From: Muscardinus avellanarius
Lineage: Eukaryota > Chordata > Mammalia > Rodentia > Gliridae
Reading direction: 5' to 3'
Assembly (NCBI GenBank): GCA_963383645.1
Contig: OY726562.1
Span: 2,113,001-2,177,000 of the forward strand
DNA: 64,000 bases
In this document: in pieces, positions 11,162-20,539 of the stretch
Position numbering within the stretch: position 1 is the first letter of the stretch
Layout: each line of letters begins with the position of its first letter
The notes under the pieces: model-generated
What the model was told of the DNA's origin: nothing
What the model saw: only the letters and a program-made list of their open reading frames with translations
Database searches by the model: none
Made by a program: the position numbers and the translations under genes

Positions 11162-11342
11162 ATTGTAGTACTGGGGATGGAGCCCAAGAGCCTTCTACCT
11201 CTGGGCTACACCCTCGCACCTATTTTATTTCTTTGGAAACAGGGCTGAGAGCCTCACTAAGTTGCTGAGGCTGGCTTCAAACCTGTGATCCTCCTGTCTC
11301 AGCCTCCCAAGTACTGGGATTACAAGCGTGTGCCACCACCTA
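11162..11342 (-). mobile_element. dimeric B1-ID SINE, type I
   Basis: Begins tgtagtactggggatggagc and ends gcgtgtgccaccacctagc. Confidence 0.88.
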
Positions 11343-11651
11343 GCAGGAAAGAAGAGTTTTCAAGTGACTAACCGAGTTCCCGTTTGGCTCTGTAAATGGG
11401 CTCAGGGTAGAGGAGTCCCTCTGCCCGCTAAGTCAGCAAGGAAGGGCAGGCTCAGGCATCCTGAAGCCCCCATGTACCAAGGCTGCTGCGGGTGACAGGA
11501 GGCCCGAGGAACTGCCAGCGCCGGGAGGGGCACGGCTGCAGGGATGGGGCAGGTAGGGACAGACCATGAAAGTGGTTTGAGCCAAGAGGAGGAAGCCTAG
11601 GACTGGCATCCCCAGGTGCTCTCCCCACTCTGGCGCACTGTATTTAACAAG
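11343..11651. other. no recognised feature
   Basis: GC-rich sequence without a supportable gene or repeat. Confidence 0.35.
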
Positions 11652-11875
11652 GGCACAGTGGTCGGGTGGTGTACTGCTGTAATCCCAGCACTTGTGATGC
11701 CAAAACAGGAGGATTGCAGGTTCAAGGCCAACCTCAGCAACTCAGCAAGGCCCTCGGCAACTTAATAACACCCTGTTCCCAAATATTTTATTAAAAAATA
11801 AAATAGGGTTGCAGAGGTAGCTCAGAAATAGAATGACCTTGAGTTTAATCCCCAGTACTACTAGTACTATTGCTA

Positions 11876-11876
<1 letters not shown>
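11652..11876 (+). mobile_element. dimeric B1-ID SINE, type I, diverged
   Basis: Runs from gggcacagtggtcgggtgg to ttaatccccagtactac, with an older-looking middle (cagcaactcagcaaggccct). Its tail has become an AAT tract. Confidence 0.85.

Positions 11877-11913
<37 letters not shown>
11877..11913. repeat. (AAT)n microsatellite
   Basis: About 12 units grown from the tail of the plus-strand SINE just before it. Confidence 0.95.
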
Positions 11914-12667
11914 TGTTACATCATAGTGGTAATACCTCTAATGGCGAATTTATCTTAAAATTTTAAAATTTATTTGCTAAGTAGAGGTATAATCTTTGGG
12001 GAATACTGTGGCTCGGGTTTTGGTTATCCCAGTCTTTAACAGGTTTGTAAGCGTAAAAACCAATTTCCCAGGCTGCACAAGGGACAGGAAAGCTTTTTTG
12101 GGCAAGAGAGGATCCTCTATACTTGTTCACTTTCACTGTGAACCCCGGTGGGGAGAACTCACATTAACAGCTAAGGAAGAACGGCGCGGGGGTCTTGGTC
12201 GTCAGAGGCATGATTAAGAACAAGAGCATCAGGGCAGCCTGGTTAGCCCCACTGTGTGAGCACGAGGTGGGGAAAGCACCCACCACCTACCCAGAGCACG
12301 GGCAAGTGACGTGCGTTTCGCATGCATCCCGCCCAAGAGGCCTGTGGCTTAGGAAGCTGCTGAGTCAACTCGGTACTTGAGAATTTACATCACGTTGATG
12401 GTGGACTTCCCCAAAAATGGAATTCTAAGCAACCTCACATCCCTAGCTGGGGAGGCGGAGATTTTTTCTCTTTCCTCTGACAGTCCAAATCACCAGGTGG
12501 AAGCGACCCAGGCCGCTTTCCCTCCACCCACATTTTCCTTTACATAGCAGCAAAGAAAGCTTTTTCCTACAGCTTAGTCACTGGCAGATGAAGTAGCATT
12601 CTGAAAACTAGGAGGTAAGATGATTAAAACCTGCTTTCAAGGAATTCTTACAACTCTTCGTTGAGGA
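11914..12667. other. no recognised feature
   Basis: Unique-looking sequence. The frame 11996-12217 is open but carries no recognisable domain. Confidence 0.35.
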
Positions 12668-12784
12668 TTTTTTTTTTTTTTTTTGCGTTCTTTATTCAGC
12701 ACTAAGCGTCACGGTGTGCAAATCTGAAAGATAAAATGACTTACTATTTAAAACAGCAAATAGGAAGCTTTACATCCTGAGAAA
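12668..12784 (-). pseudogene. possible short retrocopied 3' UTR
   Basis: A 17-base T tract (12668-12684) is followed by tttatt at 12691-12696, which on the minus strand is an aataaa signal 6 bases from the A tail. An imperfect flanking repeat may exist (ctcttcgttga near 12654, ctcttcttga near 12786). No SINE or LINE sequence accounts for the T tract. The source is not recognised. Confidence 0.35.
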
Positions 12785-13140
12785 GCTCTTCTTGAACCTG
12801 TATGTGTTTGCTCTCTCTCTAGATGCTATCAGGGCCTGCTCTAAGAAGACAGAGCCAAACCCTAAGCGCACGATGCCCGGGAGAGGAAAGCCTCCAGTCT
12901 GCGTGTGGACCGCACCTGCCTGGCCTCACGGCTGCGGCTGGGCTCGCCCTCACGCACGCTCTCTTTCTGGCTGGGCTGTCGCAAATGTGTGGATGACGAA
13001 GCATGGCGATATTGAAATGATCAGCAAGAGCAGAGAAGTGTAACCTTTGCTCACAAAACCGTCTTTATCTTCGCAATTGCAATAGTAATTAGCAAGTGCA
13101 GGGCTTCACACTGTGGCTGAAGCTTTGGTTAAAAAATAAT
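12785..13140. other. no recognised gene
   Basis: A pyrimidine run and ag at about 12815-12823 resemble a splice acceptor, followed by an open frame to 13043. No matching donor or family is visible. Confidence 0.25.
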
Positions 13141-13143
13141 AAT

Positions 13144-13330
13144 AGGCCGGGCGTGGCGGCGCACGCTTGTAATCCCCGCGCTTGGGAGGCAGAGACAGGA
13201 GGATCGCGCAGGTTGGAAGCCAGCCGCGCGCGCTGGCTTAGGAGACCCTGTTTCCAAATATAAAATGTAAAAATAGGTCTGGGAGTGTAGACCGGAGGTA
13301 GAAGGGCTTCCAGGAACCCCAGTACCACCA
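13144..13330 (+). mobile_element. dimeric B1-ID SINE, type II
   Basis: Young-looking copy from ggccgggcgtggcggcgcac to accccagtaccacc. The stem AAGCCAGC / GCTGGCTT is perfect with a loop of seven CG-rich bases. TTCCAGGAA is at 13308-13316. Confidence 0.93.
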
Positions 13331-13334
13331 AATA

Positions 13335-13368
<34 letters not shown>

Positions 13369-13373
13369 GTAAT
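13331..13373. repeat. (AAT)n microsatellite
   Basis: About 14 units in the A-rich tail of the preceding SINE. The site upstream also contains aataataat, so the target was already AAT-like. Confidence 0.95.
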
Positions 13374-13458
13374 AATCTAGACATATGAATTTGGGGAGAG
13401 GTTTCTAAGACATACAGTAAGTGGGAAACCTTATCGAGGTATAGAAGTCATGGGATTA

Positions 13459-13656
13459 AAGCCAGGCGTGGTGGCTCAGGCTTGTAATCCCAGCACGTGG
13501 GAGGCTGAGACAGAAAGGCCTTGGCTACTTAGTGAGGCCCTTTGCAACTCAGTGAGACCCTTTTTCCAAATAAAGAATAAAAATTAGGGCTGGGGGTGTA
13601 GCTCAGAGGTAGAAGGCCCCTGGGTTTCATCCCCAGTACTGAAAAAAAGAAAAATC
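13459..13656 (+). mobile_element. dimeric B1-ID SINE, type I, with TSD
   Basis: Bounded by the perfect 15-base TSD gaagtcatgggatta at 13444-13458 and 13657-13671. The copy lacks part of the middle (ggaggatc...cagcc) but has both ends. Confidence 0.95.
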
Positions 13657-13671
13657 GAAGTCATGGGATTA

Positions 13672-14202
13672 GTTCATCTTGAATTCACCTGTCTGAGAAT
13701 ATTCATTGGAGAAATCATATGGGAAAAGAACTGAAGCCGTTTAACCTGCCGTCAGCATTTCTGTGCTAGAATTCATCTTGACAATATTGAGTACAACCCC
13801 TTTGTCGTTTTCTCTCGATCTGAGGCAGGAGGACCTCAAGTATCTGCCCCCGGCCCTGGCATCCTGAGCGGCTACCCTCGCTGTCTTGGCATGGTCCGGC
13901 ACAGCGGGGCCCAAAAGGTCCAAAAAGGTCTGTAATCAACATTTCTGCATGAATGACTGGTGCGCGAAGGACTGGCTCATACAAGGGATCTCATTAAATA
14001 TAGCAAGGAACCAGCCAGGAGCTCGTCCCGAGTCCTGCGAATAGAATAAGATTTAGTGGGCATCAAAATGGGGTGAGAGTTTCTTAACTTGGGCCCCATG
14101 AAAATACTGCTCCAGAAAACATGCCGGGGTCTTCCCTGCAGTTACAGCCACTCCACAACACACCTGCAAGTGTCCTCAGATAAGACCAACTGTTTCCACC
14201 CC
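13672..14202. other. no recognised feature
   Basis: Unique-looking sequence without a supportable gene. Confidence 0.35.
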
Positions 14203-14238
14203 GAGGCGGACAGTGTCAGCGAGGCGGACAGTGTCAGC
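14203..14238. repeat. 18-base tandem duplication
   Basis: The unit gaggcggacagtgtcagc occurs twice, identical and adjacent. The length is a multiple of three and it sits inside an open plus-strand frame (14089-14337) as two EADSVS repeats, but the frame has no other support. Confidence 0.95.
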
Positions 14239-14892
14239 GACGGAGCCGTCACTGGAGTGGGGCGAGGCCGATGCTCAGAGCAGTTAAAAAGTTTCCTGCA
14301 GAATAGCGCTTCTTTTGATGATAACTTTAAAGCATAATTCGTGTAGTTTCTTTTTCAGTCGCCACGCTTGATCTGTATCGCGCAGCATTCTTAGCCTCTG
14401 CTAACAGCAGACGAGGTAAGGAAATTACTCACCACGGTTTATCAAACTGGTTATGAGAGGCAGAGAGAAGAGTGGCCTTCAGCGGGCTCCGCTCAGGCAG
14501 CTGCTGGGGCGTGACCGAGGGCCAGGTGGAGGTTCCCTGTGGACGCCAGCGCTCGGGATGCAAGCCGCCCCCTGGCTTGGCCAGGACGGAGGGTCTGTCT
14601 TGGGGAGCGGATTGCTGGGGAGGAAATTCAGATGGGAGTCATACAGCTCTAAGTCTTGAGTTGGAATGTCATGAAAGCCCTGCTTGCGGTTGTCAGGCCA
14701 TGGTTCAAGGAGCATTGAGCGTACTATTTTTATTTTTAAGTGTGCACAGAGTAAATTGTCCCAGTCCTTTCCCAGGGACGACTTTGGTGGGGTGGAGTTG
14801 TGCTCCAGTTACACACTGTATCCTCTGTGTGTGTTGGAGCTCATGTGTCTGTGCATGACGGGGGCTCCTTTGCTCACTTAATTTATTCATTC
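14239..14892. other. no recognised feature
   Basis: Open frames overlap on both strands between 14453 and 14890 without family likeness, as expected by chance in GC-rich sequence. Confidence 0.3.
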
Positions 14893-15096
14893 AGCTGGGC
14901 CTGGTGCACACCCTTGTAATCCTAGAACTTGGGAGGCTGAGACAAGAGGGAGACCAGAGGATGGCAGGCTGGAGACTAGCCTCAGCAACTTAGCAAGACC
15001 CTCCACAACTTAGACCTGTTTCAAAATCAAAATAAAAATAAAATAGGGCAGGGGTGTGGCTCAGAGGTACAGTGTCCCTGGGTTCAATCCCCAGTA

Positions 15097-15098
<2 letters not shown>
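14893..15098 (+). mobile_element. dimeric B1-ID SINE, type I
   Basis: Starts agctgggcctggtgcacac and ends tcaatccccagtaatac. A short flanking repeat tcattca is seen before it and after the CA tract. Confidence 0.85.

Positions 15099-15128
<30 letters not shown>
15099..15128. repeat. (CA)n microsatellite
   Basis: About 15 units in the tail of the preceding SINE. Confidence 0.95.
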
Positions 15129-15130
<2 letters not shown>

Positions 15131-15227
15131 ATTCAACAAGTATTTACCGGCCACCAACTAGTCACACTTTCTTCTACATTTTTTTCCATGTGTGGAAAAA
15201 TCACATGCTTCATAATTGTACATTTTT

Positions 15228-15274
15228 TGTTTGTTTGTTTGTTTGTTTGTTTGTTTGTTTGCTTGCTTGCTTGT
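15228..15274. repeat. (TTTG)n / (CTTG)n microsatellite
   Basis: Tetranucleotide run in the inverted tail of the minus-strand SINE that follows. Confidence 0.95.
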
Positions 15275-15275
15275 T

Positions 15276-15527
15276 TTGCAGTACTAGGGATGGAACCCAG
15301 GGGCGTTCTACCTCCAAGCTACACTCCCAGCCCTATTTTTTTTTTAATTGTAGTACTGGGGATGGAACTCGGGGGTATTCTACCTTTGAGCTATACCTCC
15401 AGACCTATTTTATTTTATTTTGAAACAGGGCCTCACTAAGTAGCTGAAGCTGGCCATGAACCTATGATCCTCCTGTCTCCGCCTCCCAAGTGCTGGGAAT
15501 ACAAGTGTGTACCACCACACCCAGCTT
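15276..15527 (-). mobile_element. ID-ID-B1 composite SINE
   Basis: Two inverted ID halves (15277-15331 and 15344-15401) are followed by a single B1-type half ending ccaccacacccagct. This is one dimer with an extra ID unit at its 3' tail, either inserted there or part of a trimeric source copy. Confidence 0.85.
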
Positions 15528-15861
15528 GTAGTCATGTTTTATTGGGTCCAATCTGCAAGGTTTTTAGCAGGGACTTCCTAGCACCGCTGCTGCATTATGG
15601 AAATGAAGCAAAACAGCTCCCTCTCTGTGCAAAAGAATAGTTTTTTTCAAAATTCCTCTTCCTCTGAGAGGAGGAGAGCCCACAGCACTCAGGCTGCCGT
15701 AAGGGAAACCATCATGATTGCAGCCCCTCGCCATCCCCCACCTGGATGTAGAGCATGTGAAGAACACCCCTGTATCTGGGGGCTGGCCTCAGGAGAGCCC
15801 TCTCAAAACCAGCCTGGGTTCTGCTTTGGACCACAGTGGGGAGAAATCCTTCAACCCCTCT
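15528..15861. other. no recognised feature
   Basis: Open plus-strand frame 15597-16085 runs into the next SINE and has no independent support. Confidence 0.35.
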
Positions 15862-15877
15862 TAGCCAAGGAATCTTT

Positions 15878-16082
15878 TTTTTTTTTTTTTTTTTTTGGTG
15901 GTGGTACTGGGGTTCCTGGAAGCCCTTCTACCTCCGGGCTACACTCCCAGACCTATTTTTACATTTTTATTTGGAAACAGGGTCTCCTAAGCCAGCGCGC
16001 ACGGCTGGCTTCGAACCTGCGCGACCCTCCTGTCTCTGCCTTCCAAGCACGGGGATTACAAGTGTGCGCCACCACGCCCGGC
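15878..16082 (-). mobile_element. dimeric B1-ID SINE, type II, with TSD
   Basis: The TSD tagccaaggaatcttt lies at 15862-15877 and 16083-16098, 16 bases and perfect. The stem is perfect with the loop gcgcacg. TTCCTGGAA is at 15913-15921. Confidence 0.95.
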
Positions 16083-16220
16083 TAGCCAAGGAATCTTTGT
16101 ACCAAGGACTTCTGAGTCTCAACTGTCCATCTACCAAGTGAGGGTGCTAAACTAGATTCCCCCTTTTTAGATTTCTTCCCCCCTTTTTTTCCCTAAAAAA
16201 TAAATATTTTAGCTATACAA

Positions 16221-16360
16221 TAGAGAAGTCAAGAGACCAGGCCTTGGAGTCAGACTGCCTGGTTTGATCCTGGCCATGTCACTAATGCAATATCTGACTT
16301 TGTGGATGCTCTCAAGCCTCAGTTTTATTCATAAAACAGAGATAATGATAGTACTTAGTG
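16221..16360 (+). mobile_element. MIR element, 5' and central part
   Basis: Contains ccttggagtcagactgcctg, ...ctcagttttattcataaaac and agagataatgatagtac, the tRNA-like and core regions of MIR. It continues at 16828 after two later insertions. Confidence 0.85.
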
Positions 16361-16361
16361 T

Positions 16362-16645
16362 TGGGGTCAATGGGGGCAAAGAAAACACAACCCAACAGCA
16401 GGGAATAAAACCTGGAAGGAGGCATCTGACCGGGAGAGACTCAGGAGAGTCAGAAAGCCCGCCTCCTGATTGGCTAGAGGCTTCTAATAGGGCAAGGAAG
16501 GGGAGGTACAGGGGCAGTCCGGTAAGCCGCTGGTTGGTGAGCTAGTGGCCAGGTCATCTCAGGGCAGGGCGATGGTCAGGGGGTGGTTCTCTTTCTTTTT
16601 CCCTTTGTTCTCAGTCCTCTTCCAGCATGACCCCATGCCCACACT
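16362..16645. mobile_element. unidentified insertion inside MIR, possibly LTR-like
   Basis: About 285 bases interrupt the MIR and are flanked by near-identical 13-base repeats, tagtacttagtgt (16349-16361) and tagtacttggtgt (16646-16658). It begins with tgttggggtc and ends ...gcccaca, so a TG...CA boundary is possible. I do not recognise the family. It contains a ccaat-like attgg (about 16470) and no coding region. Confidence 0.5.
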
Positions 16646-16663
16646 TAGTACTTGGTGTATAGA

Positions 16664-16827
16664 GTTGTTGTTGTTGTTGTTATTATTATTATTATTATCA
16701 TTTTGTGGAACTGAGGATGGAACCCGGTGGCATTCTACCTCCAAGCTCCACCCCCAGCCCTATTTTTTATTCTTTATTTTGAAACAGGATCTCACTAAGC
16801 TGCAGAGGGCCTCACTAAGTAGCTGAG
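16664..16827 (-). mobile_element. 5'-truncated dimeric SINE inside MIR, with TSD
   Basis: A TTG/TTA tract and an inverted ID half are followed by a partial B1 half ending ...ctaagtagctgag. The flanks gtgtatagagttgttgt (16655-16671) and gtgtagagttattgt (16828-16842) are a diverged TSD of MIR sequence. Confidence 0.85.
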
Positions 16828-16929
16828 GTGTAGAGTTATTGTCATAAGAACTAAGTGAGATGATGTCGGTAAAGCACGCGGCGCACTGGCTGGACGATGT
16901 CGGTAAAGCACGCGGCGCACTGACTGGAC
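16828..16929 (+). mobile_element. MIR 3' end with tandem duplication
   Basis: The text tagagttattgtcataagaa...gtaaagcacgcggcgcact aligns with the MIR 3' end (agggttgttgtgaggattaa...gtaaagcgc...cagtgcctgg). The last 34 bases are duplicated: 16862-16895 and 16896-16929, one mismatch. Confidence 0.8.
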
Positions 16930-17288
16930 CCGAGAGGATGGTCAACAGCCGCTAGCTGTCATGGCCACTGTTGTATAGTCAGTGTGACTCCGCATCCCCA
17001 GAAGCCAGGGTCCTCTGCCTCCCAGAGCCCCAGCGTCCCTCACTAGCTCTTCCTACCCCAACACCCTCGGCCCACAGTCTACAGCAGAGAAGAGCCTCAT
17101 GTGTGACCTTGGCAAAGCCACTGCCCTGCCCCTGATGCTGCCGTAACACCCCAGAACAGAGCGCTTGCTGCCTTTCTAGGGGACAGTCAAGTGGCAGTTT
17201 TTCCTGAATCAAGGGATTGGTGTTTATACTCACTCCCAAAAATGGCCTGAAAAGGTTCTTAAGATATAATCCCTCAAGAATGAGATCA
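16930..17288. other. no recognised feature
   Basis: A minus-strand frame (17359-16979) starts inside the next SINE and has no family likeness. Confidence 0.35.
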
Positions 17289-17690
17289 GAGCTGGGCGTG
17301 GTAGCGCACGCTTGAAATCCCAGCATTTGAGAGGCTGAGGTAGAAGGATCAAGGTTCATGGCCAGCCTCAGCTACTTAGTGAGATCCTTTGCAACTCAGT
17401 GAAACCCTGTTTCAAAAAATAAAGAATAGCCGGGCATGGTGGCACAGGCTTGTAATCCCCTGGCTTGGGAGGCGGCGACAGAAGGAACACACAGGTTGGA
17501 AGCCAGGCCAGCCTCGCTGGCTTAAGAGACCCTGTTTCCAAATAAAAATATAAAATAGGTCTGAGAGTATAGCCTGGAAGAAGGGTTCCATCCCCATTAC
17601 CACCAAAAAAAGAATCAAAAATAGGGCTGGGGGTGTCACTTAGAGATAGAATGTCCCTGAGTTCCATCCCCAGTACCACAAAACAAAACA
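17289..17690 (+). mobile_element. type I SINE interrupted by a type II SINE
   Basis: The outer element covers 17289-17427 and 17608-17690 (gctgggcgtggtagcgcac ... gttccatccccagtaccac). It is split in its central A-rich linker by the copy at 17428-17607. Its tail is an AAAAC run. Confidence 0.9.
17428..17607 (+). mobile_element. type II SINE nested in a type I SINE
   Basis: Runs from agccgggcatggtggcaca to attaccacc, and the linker string aaagaat is seen on both sides. It is the only type II copy without TTCCAGGAA; at that place it reads gttccatcccc, the type I sequence. Confidence 0.9.
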
Positions 17691-17704
17691 AAACAAAAAT
17701 CAGA

Positions 17705-18290
17705 AAACTAAAATAATATATGCATATCCATGTTCAGAGCAGCAAAATTTACAATAGCCAAATTATGGAAGCAACGTAGGTGTCCATCAACAGATGAATG
17801 GATTACAGAATTACGGGACATACACACAAGGGAATTCTACTTGGCAGTAAGAACAAGATCACGTCATTTGCAGGAAAATGGGAGGACCTGGGGAACAGTA
17901 GGCTAAGTGAGGTCAGCCGGTCCCAGAGAGTGAAGGTCAGCCGGTCCCAGAGAGTGAAGGGCCATATATTTAATATTCAGGAGCCAGGGAATGATTGTGA
18001 TATCAGAGAGACACCAGATAATGAAGGAGAAACTTGAGCGGAGCCAGGGAAGTGGTCTAGGGGAAGGGGAGGGGAAGAATAAAAGTCGAGAAAGGAATTA
18101 CTACCATCGGCTTCTTGTACGGATGCGAGAACACTAATGCCAATCCCAGTACCCTGCTTGGGGGAAGGGGGATGGGGAGGGGCTGAGGGAAATCCCATGG
18201 AGTGCTCGGTGCGTGTATGTCACTGGCAACATGATTTGCATTATGCTGTGAGACTGCAATGCACCAATAAAAGCATAGATGTGTATATAA
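17705..18290 (+). mobile_element. LINE-1 3' end fragment
   Basis: Text such as ccaaattatggaagcaacg, gtgtccatcaacagatgaat and ctacttggcagtaagaac matches the LINE-1 3' region common to mammals. It ends near tgcaccaataaaagcatag. A 24-base tandem duplication lies inside. Confidence 0.85.
17912..17959. repeat. 24-base tandem duplication in LINE-1
   Basis: Two identical adjacent copies of a unit beginning gtcagccggtcccagagag. Confidence 0.97.
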
Positions 18291-19372
18291 GTAATCCCAT
18301 AAACAGATGTGCTCCTGGGATACCTAGGAACAAGACAGTGTGTGTCACAGCACTACCGTGTAACCAATGGTTCACACTAGTGACCAAAAGCACCCGCCAC
18401 GGGGCTGGGGTGCAGCCCAGCTGCAGAGTTTTATTCCAGCACTGAAAACAAACAAACCTGAACAAAAACATCCGCTGCTGCTTCCCCCGAGCCTACAGGA
18501 CGGCTGCCCAGTGCCGCTGCTCTGGGCAGGCGTGGCTGATCTTGGCTGGGCTCATTCATGAATCCAGCCTGCGGCAGGTCGGCCCTGGCCAGGGCGACTC
18601 AGCACTTCTTCCTTGGCATGGCTCTGACGTGACGCTCCATGACTCAGGAGTTCAGAATTTTAACACAACTCTCAGATCTCCAGCAGTTATTGTTGCAAGG
18701 GTCCAAGGGGGAACCTGGGAGCCAGCAAGTCTTCTGCCAATCCCAGTTCACTCTGGTGTTGGTTAGCCAAGGCAAATCACATGGCCAAGCCAGGGTCAGT
18801 CTGGACCAGGGCCACTGAGAGGTCAGAGAGAGGAAGGCGTGAAGAGCTGGGCCATGACACGACTGGCCACACACAGGACATACTATTTCACACGGATGTC
18901 TAGCCCACGGATGCATCTGGCAGGGGCATCACTGTTTGGGAAGTCGGTCACTACTGCAGTTTAGGTCCATATGTTACTTTTGTCTCATTTCAGTGAGAGG
19001 GGATGTCTTCAAAACCTGGACAAAGCTACAAGTTCATTTCTAGTTCAGATAAAACCACGTCTGGAGCGTTCTGTTCTCAGCTTCCTGCATGGCTCAGCCA
19101 GGGTCTTGAGAGCAGCAGCTGTAGGACTATGCCATCGTCAGGGCCAGAGCGACTAAGCCCCTCCTCTGCACCCCACCTGGTGTTTCACACCGGCTTCTGT
19201 CTGGGAGAGCCAGTGCTGGCCCCTGAACAGCCCGCGACTCTGCACCAGTGCCCTGGGCTCAGAATAGAGAGCCAGCCAGCAAGCTGACGAGCACTGAAGA
19301 AGTGTTCAGAACTGACTGGAATCGTGATCAAAATCCCTTCAGGAACTTCTCTTTATTTGTACATGGAGACAG
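18291..19372. other. mostly unique; one degraded ID trace
   Basis: At 18397-18440 ggggctggggtgcagcccagc ... ttccagcactg looks like a decayed plus-strand ID unit. Nothing else is supportable; open frames on both strands overlap. Confidence 0.35.
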
Positions 19373-19383
19373 CAGTTATGTAG

Positions 19384-19582
19384 GAGCTGGGAGTGGTGGT
19401 GCACGCTTGTAATCCCAGCAGTCGGGAGGCTGAGACAGGAGGATGGTGGTTGGCAGCCAGCCTCAGCTACTTAGGCCCCCTGCAACTCAGTGAGACCCTG
19501 TTTCTAAGAATAAAGAATAAAACGTAGGGCTGGGGTGTAGCTCAGAGGTGGAACGCCCCTGGGTACCACACAAAAAAAAAAT
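19384..19582 (+). mobile_element. dimeric B1-ID SINE, type I, with TSD
   Basis: Bounded by the perfect 11-base TSD cagttatgtag at 19373-19383 and 19583-19593. The end of the ID half is shortened (cctgggtaccac). Confidence 0.95.
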
Positions 19583-19593
19583 CAGTTATGTAG

Positions 19594-20123
19594 ATTAGCA
19601 AAAAAAAGTGGACCTATCCCTGTTGGGAGATTGAAGCAATGGCTTGTGCGGTCGGGGATGATACTGGAAACAGCATGGAAGGTGAACCTCTGCACAAAAC
19701 GTGGCTGCCCCGGCTCTGTGAAAGCCAGCTAAGCGGGAGGGAAGGGGCCGCCAAAGAGCCCGCTCCAACCAGTTTGCAGAACTGTGGTTACTGTGACATA
19801 CAAATCCTCCAGTGCGCAAGTTGTGGATTTGAATGCTCATTTGGACCGCTGCTCTTGGGTCTGCCAAATAGCCTCAGAATCAGTAGCCCTGCTTTCCATT
19901 TTGTGTCTCTAGATTCTACCGCAGCAACTCAACTGCTCGCACCCGAGACTTCATCTCCACGTCGCTGAAGATGCCGGGGGCTCCGCGTCCCTCTCGCTTT
20001 TGAGCCAGACTGCTGGGATACTTTCTTGCAGGGCTGGACTTCCAACAGTGTCATTTTCTTCTTGGTTTTCTCTGGACCTTGTGGCTCTTTGCCACATTGG
20101 ATCTTTGTGTGTGTGTGGAGTGG
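19594..20123. other. no recognised feature
   Basis: A plus-strand frame (19639-19968) is open for 109 codons, with a minus-strand frame open across much of the same span. No family is recognised. Confidence 0.3.
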
Positions 20124-20302
20124 AGTGGTATTGGGGATTGATTCCAAAGGCATTCTACCTCAGGGGTATACCTCCAATCCTTTTTATTTTTTATTTTGGA
20201 ACAGATCTTGCTAAGTTGCAGAGGCTCGCCTTGGACCTGTGATCCTCCTGTCTCAGCCTCCTAAGTACTGGGATTATAGATGTATGCCACCATGCCTGGA
20301 AA
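20124..20302 (-). mobile_element. dimeric B1-ID SINE, type I
   Basis: Begins gtggtattggggattgattc and ends atgtatgccaccatgcctgg. Confidence 0.85.
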
Positions 20303-20305
20303 TCT

Positions 20306-20308
<3 letters not shown>

Positions 20309-20357
<49 letters not shown>

Positions 20358-20366
20358 TGTGTGTGT
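20309..20366. repeat. (CT)n-(GT)n compound microsatellite
   Basis: About 16 CT units run into about 13 GT units in the inverted tail of the next SINE. Confidence 0.95.
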
Positions 20367-20539
20367 TCTGGGGATTGAGCCTAAGGACATTCTACCTCAG
20401 AGCTACACTCCCAGCCCTATTTTATTTTTTATTTAGAAACAGGGTTTTGCTAAATTGCTGCGACTGGTCACAAACCTTCAATCCTCCTATCTCAGCCTCC
20501 CAAGTGCTAGGATTCTAGGCGTGTGCCACCACACTGGCC
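20367..20539 (-). mobile_element. dimeric B1-ID SINE, type I
   Basis: Begins tctggggattgagcctaagg and ends ggcgtgtgccaccacactgg. It has the same orientation as the copy just upstream. Confidence 0.88.

Noticed and set aside
15597..16085. Plus-strand frame of 162 codons
   Set aside because: More than a third of it is the type II SINE at 15878, and the rest has no family likeness.
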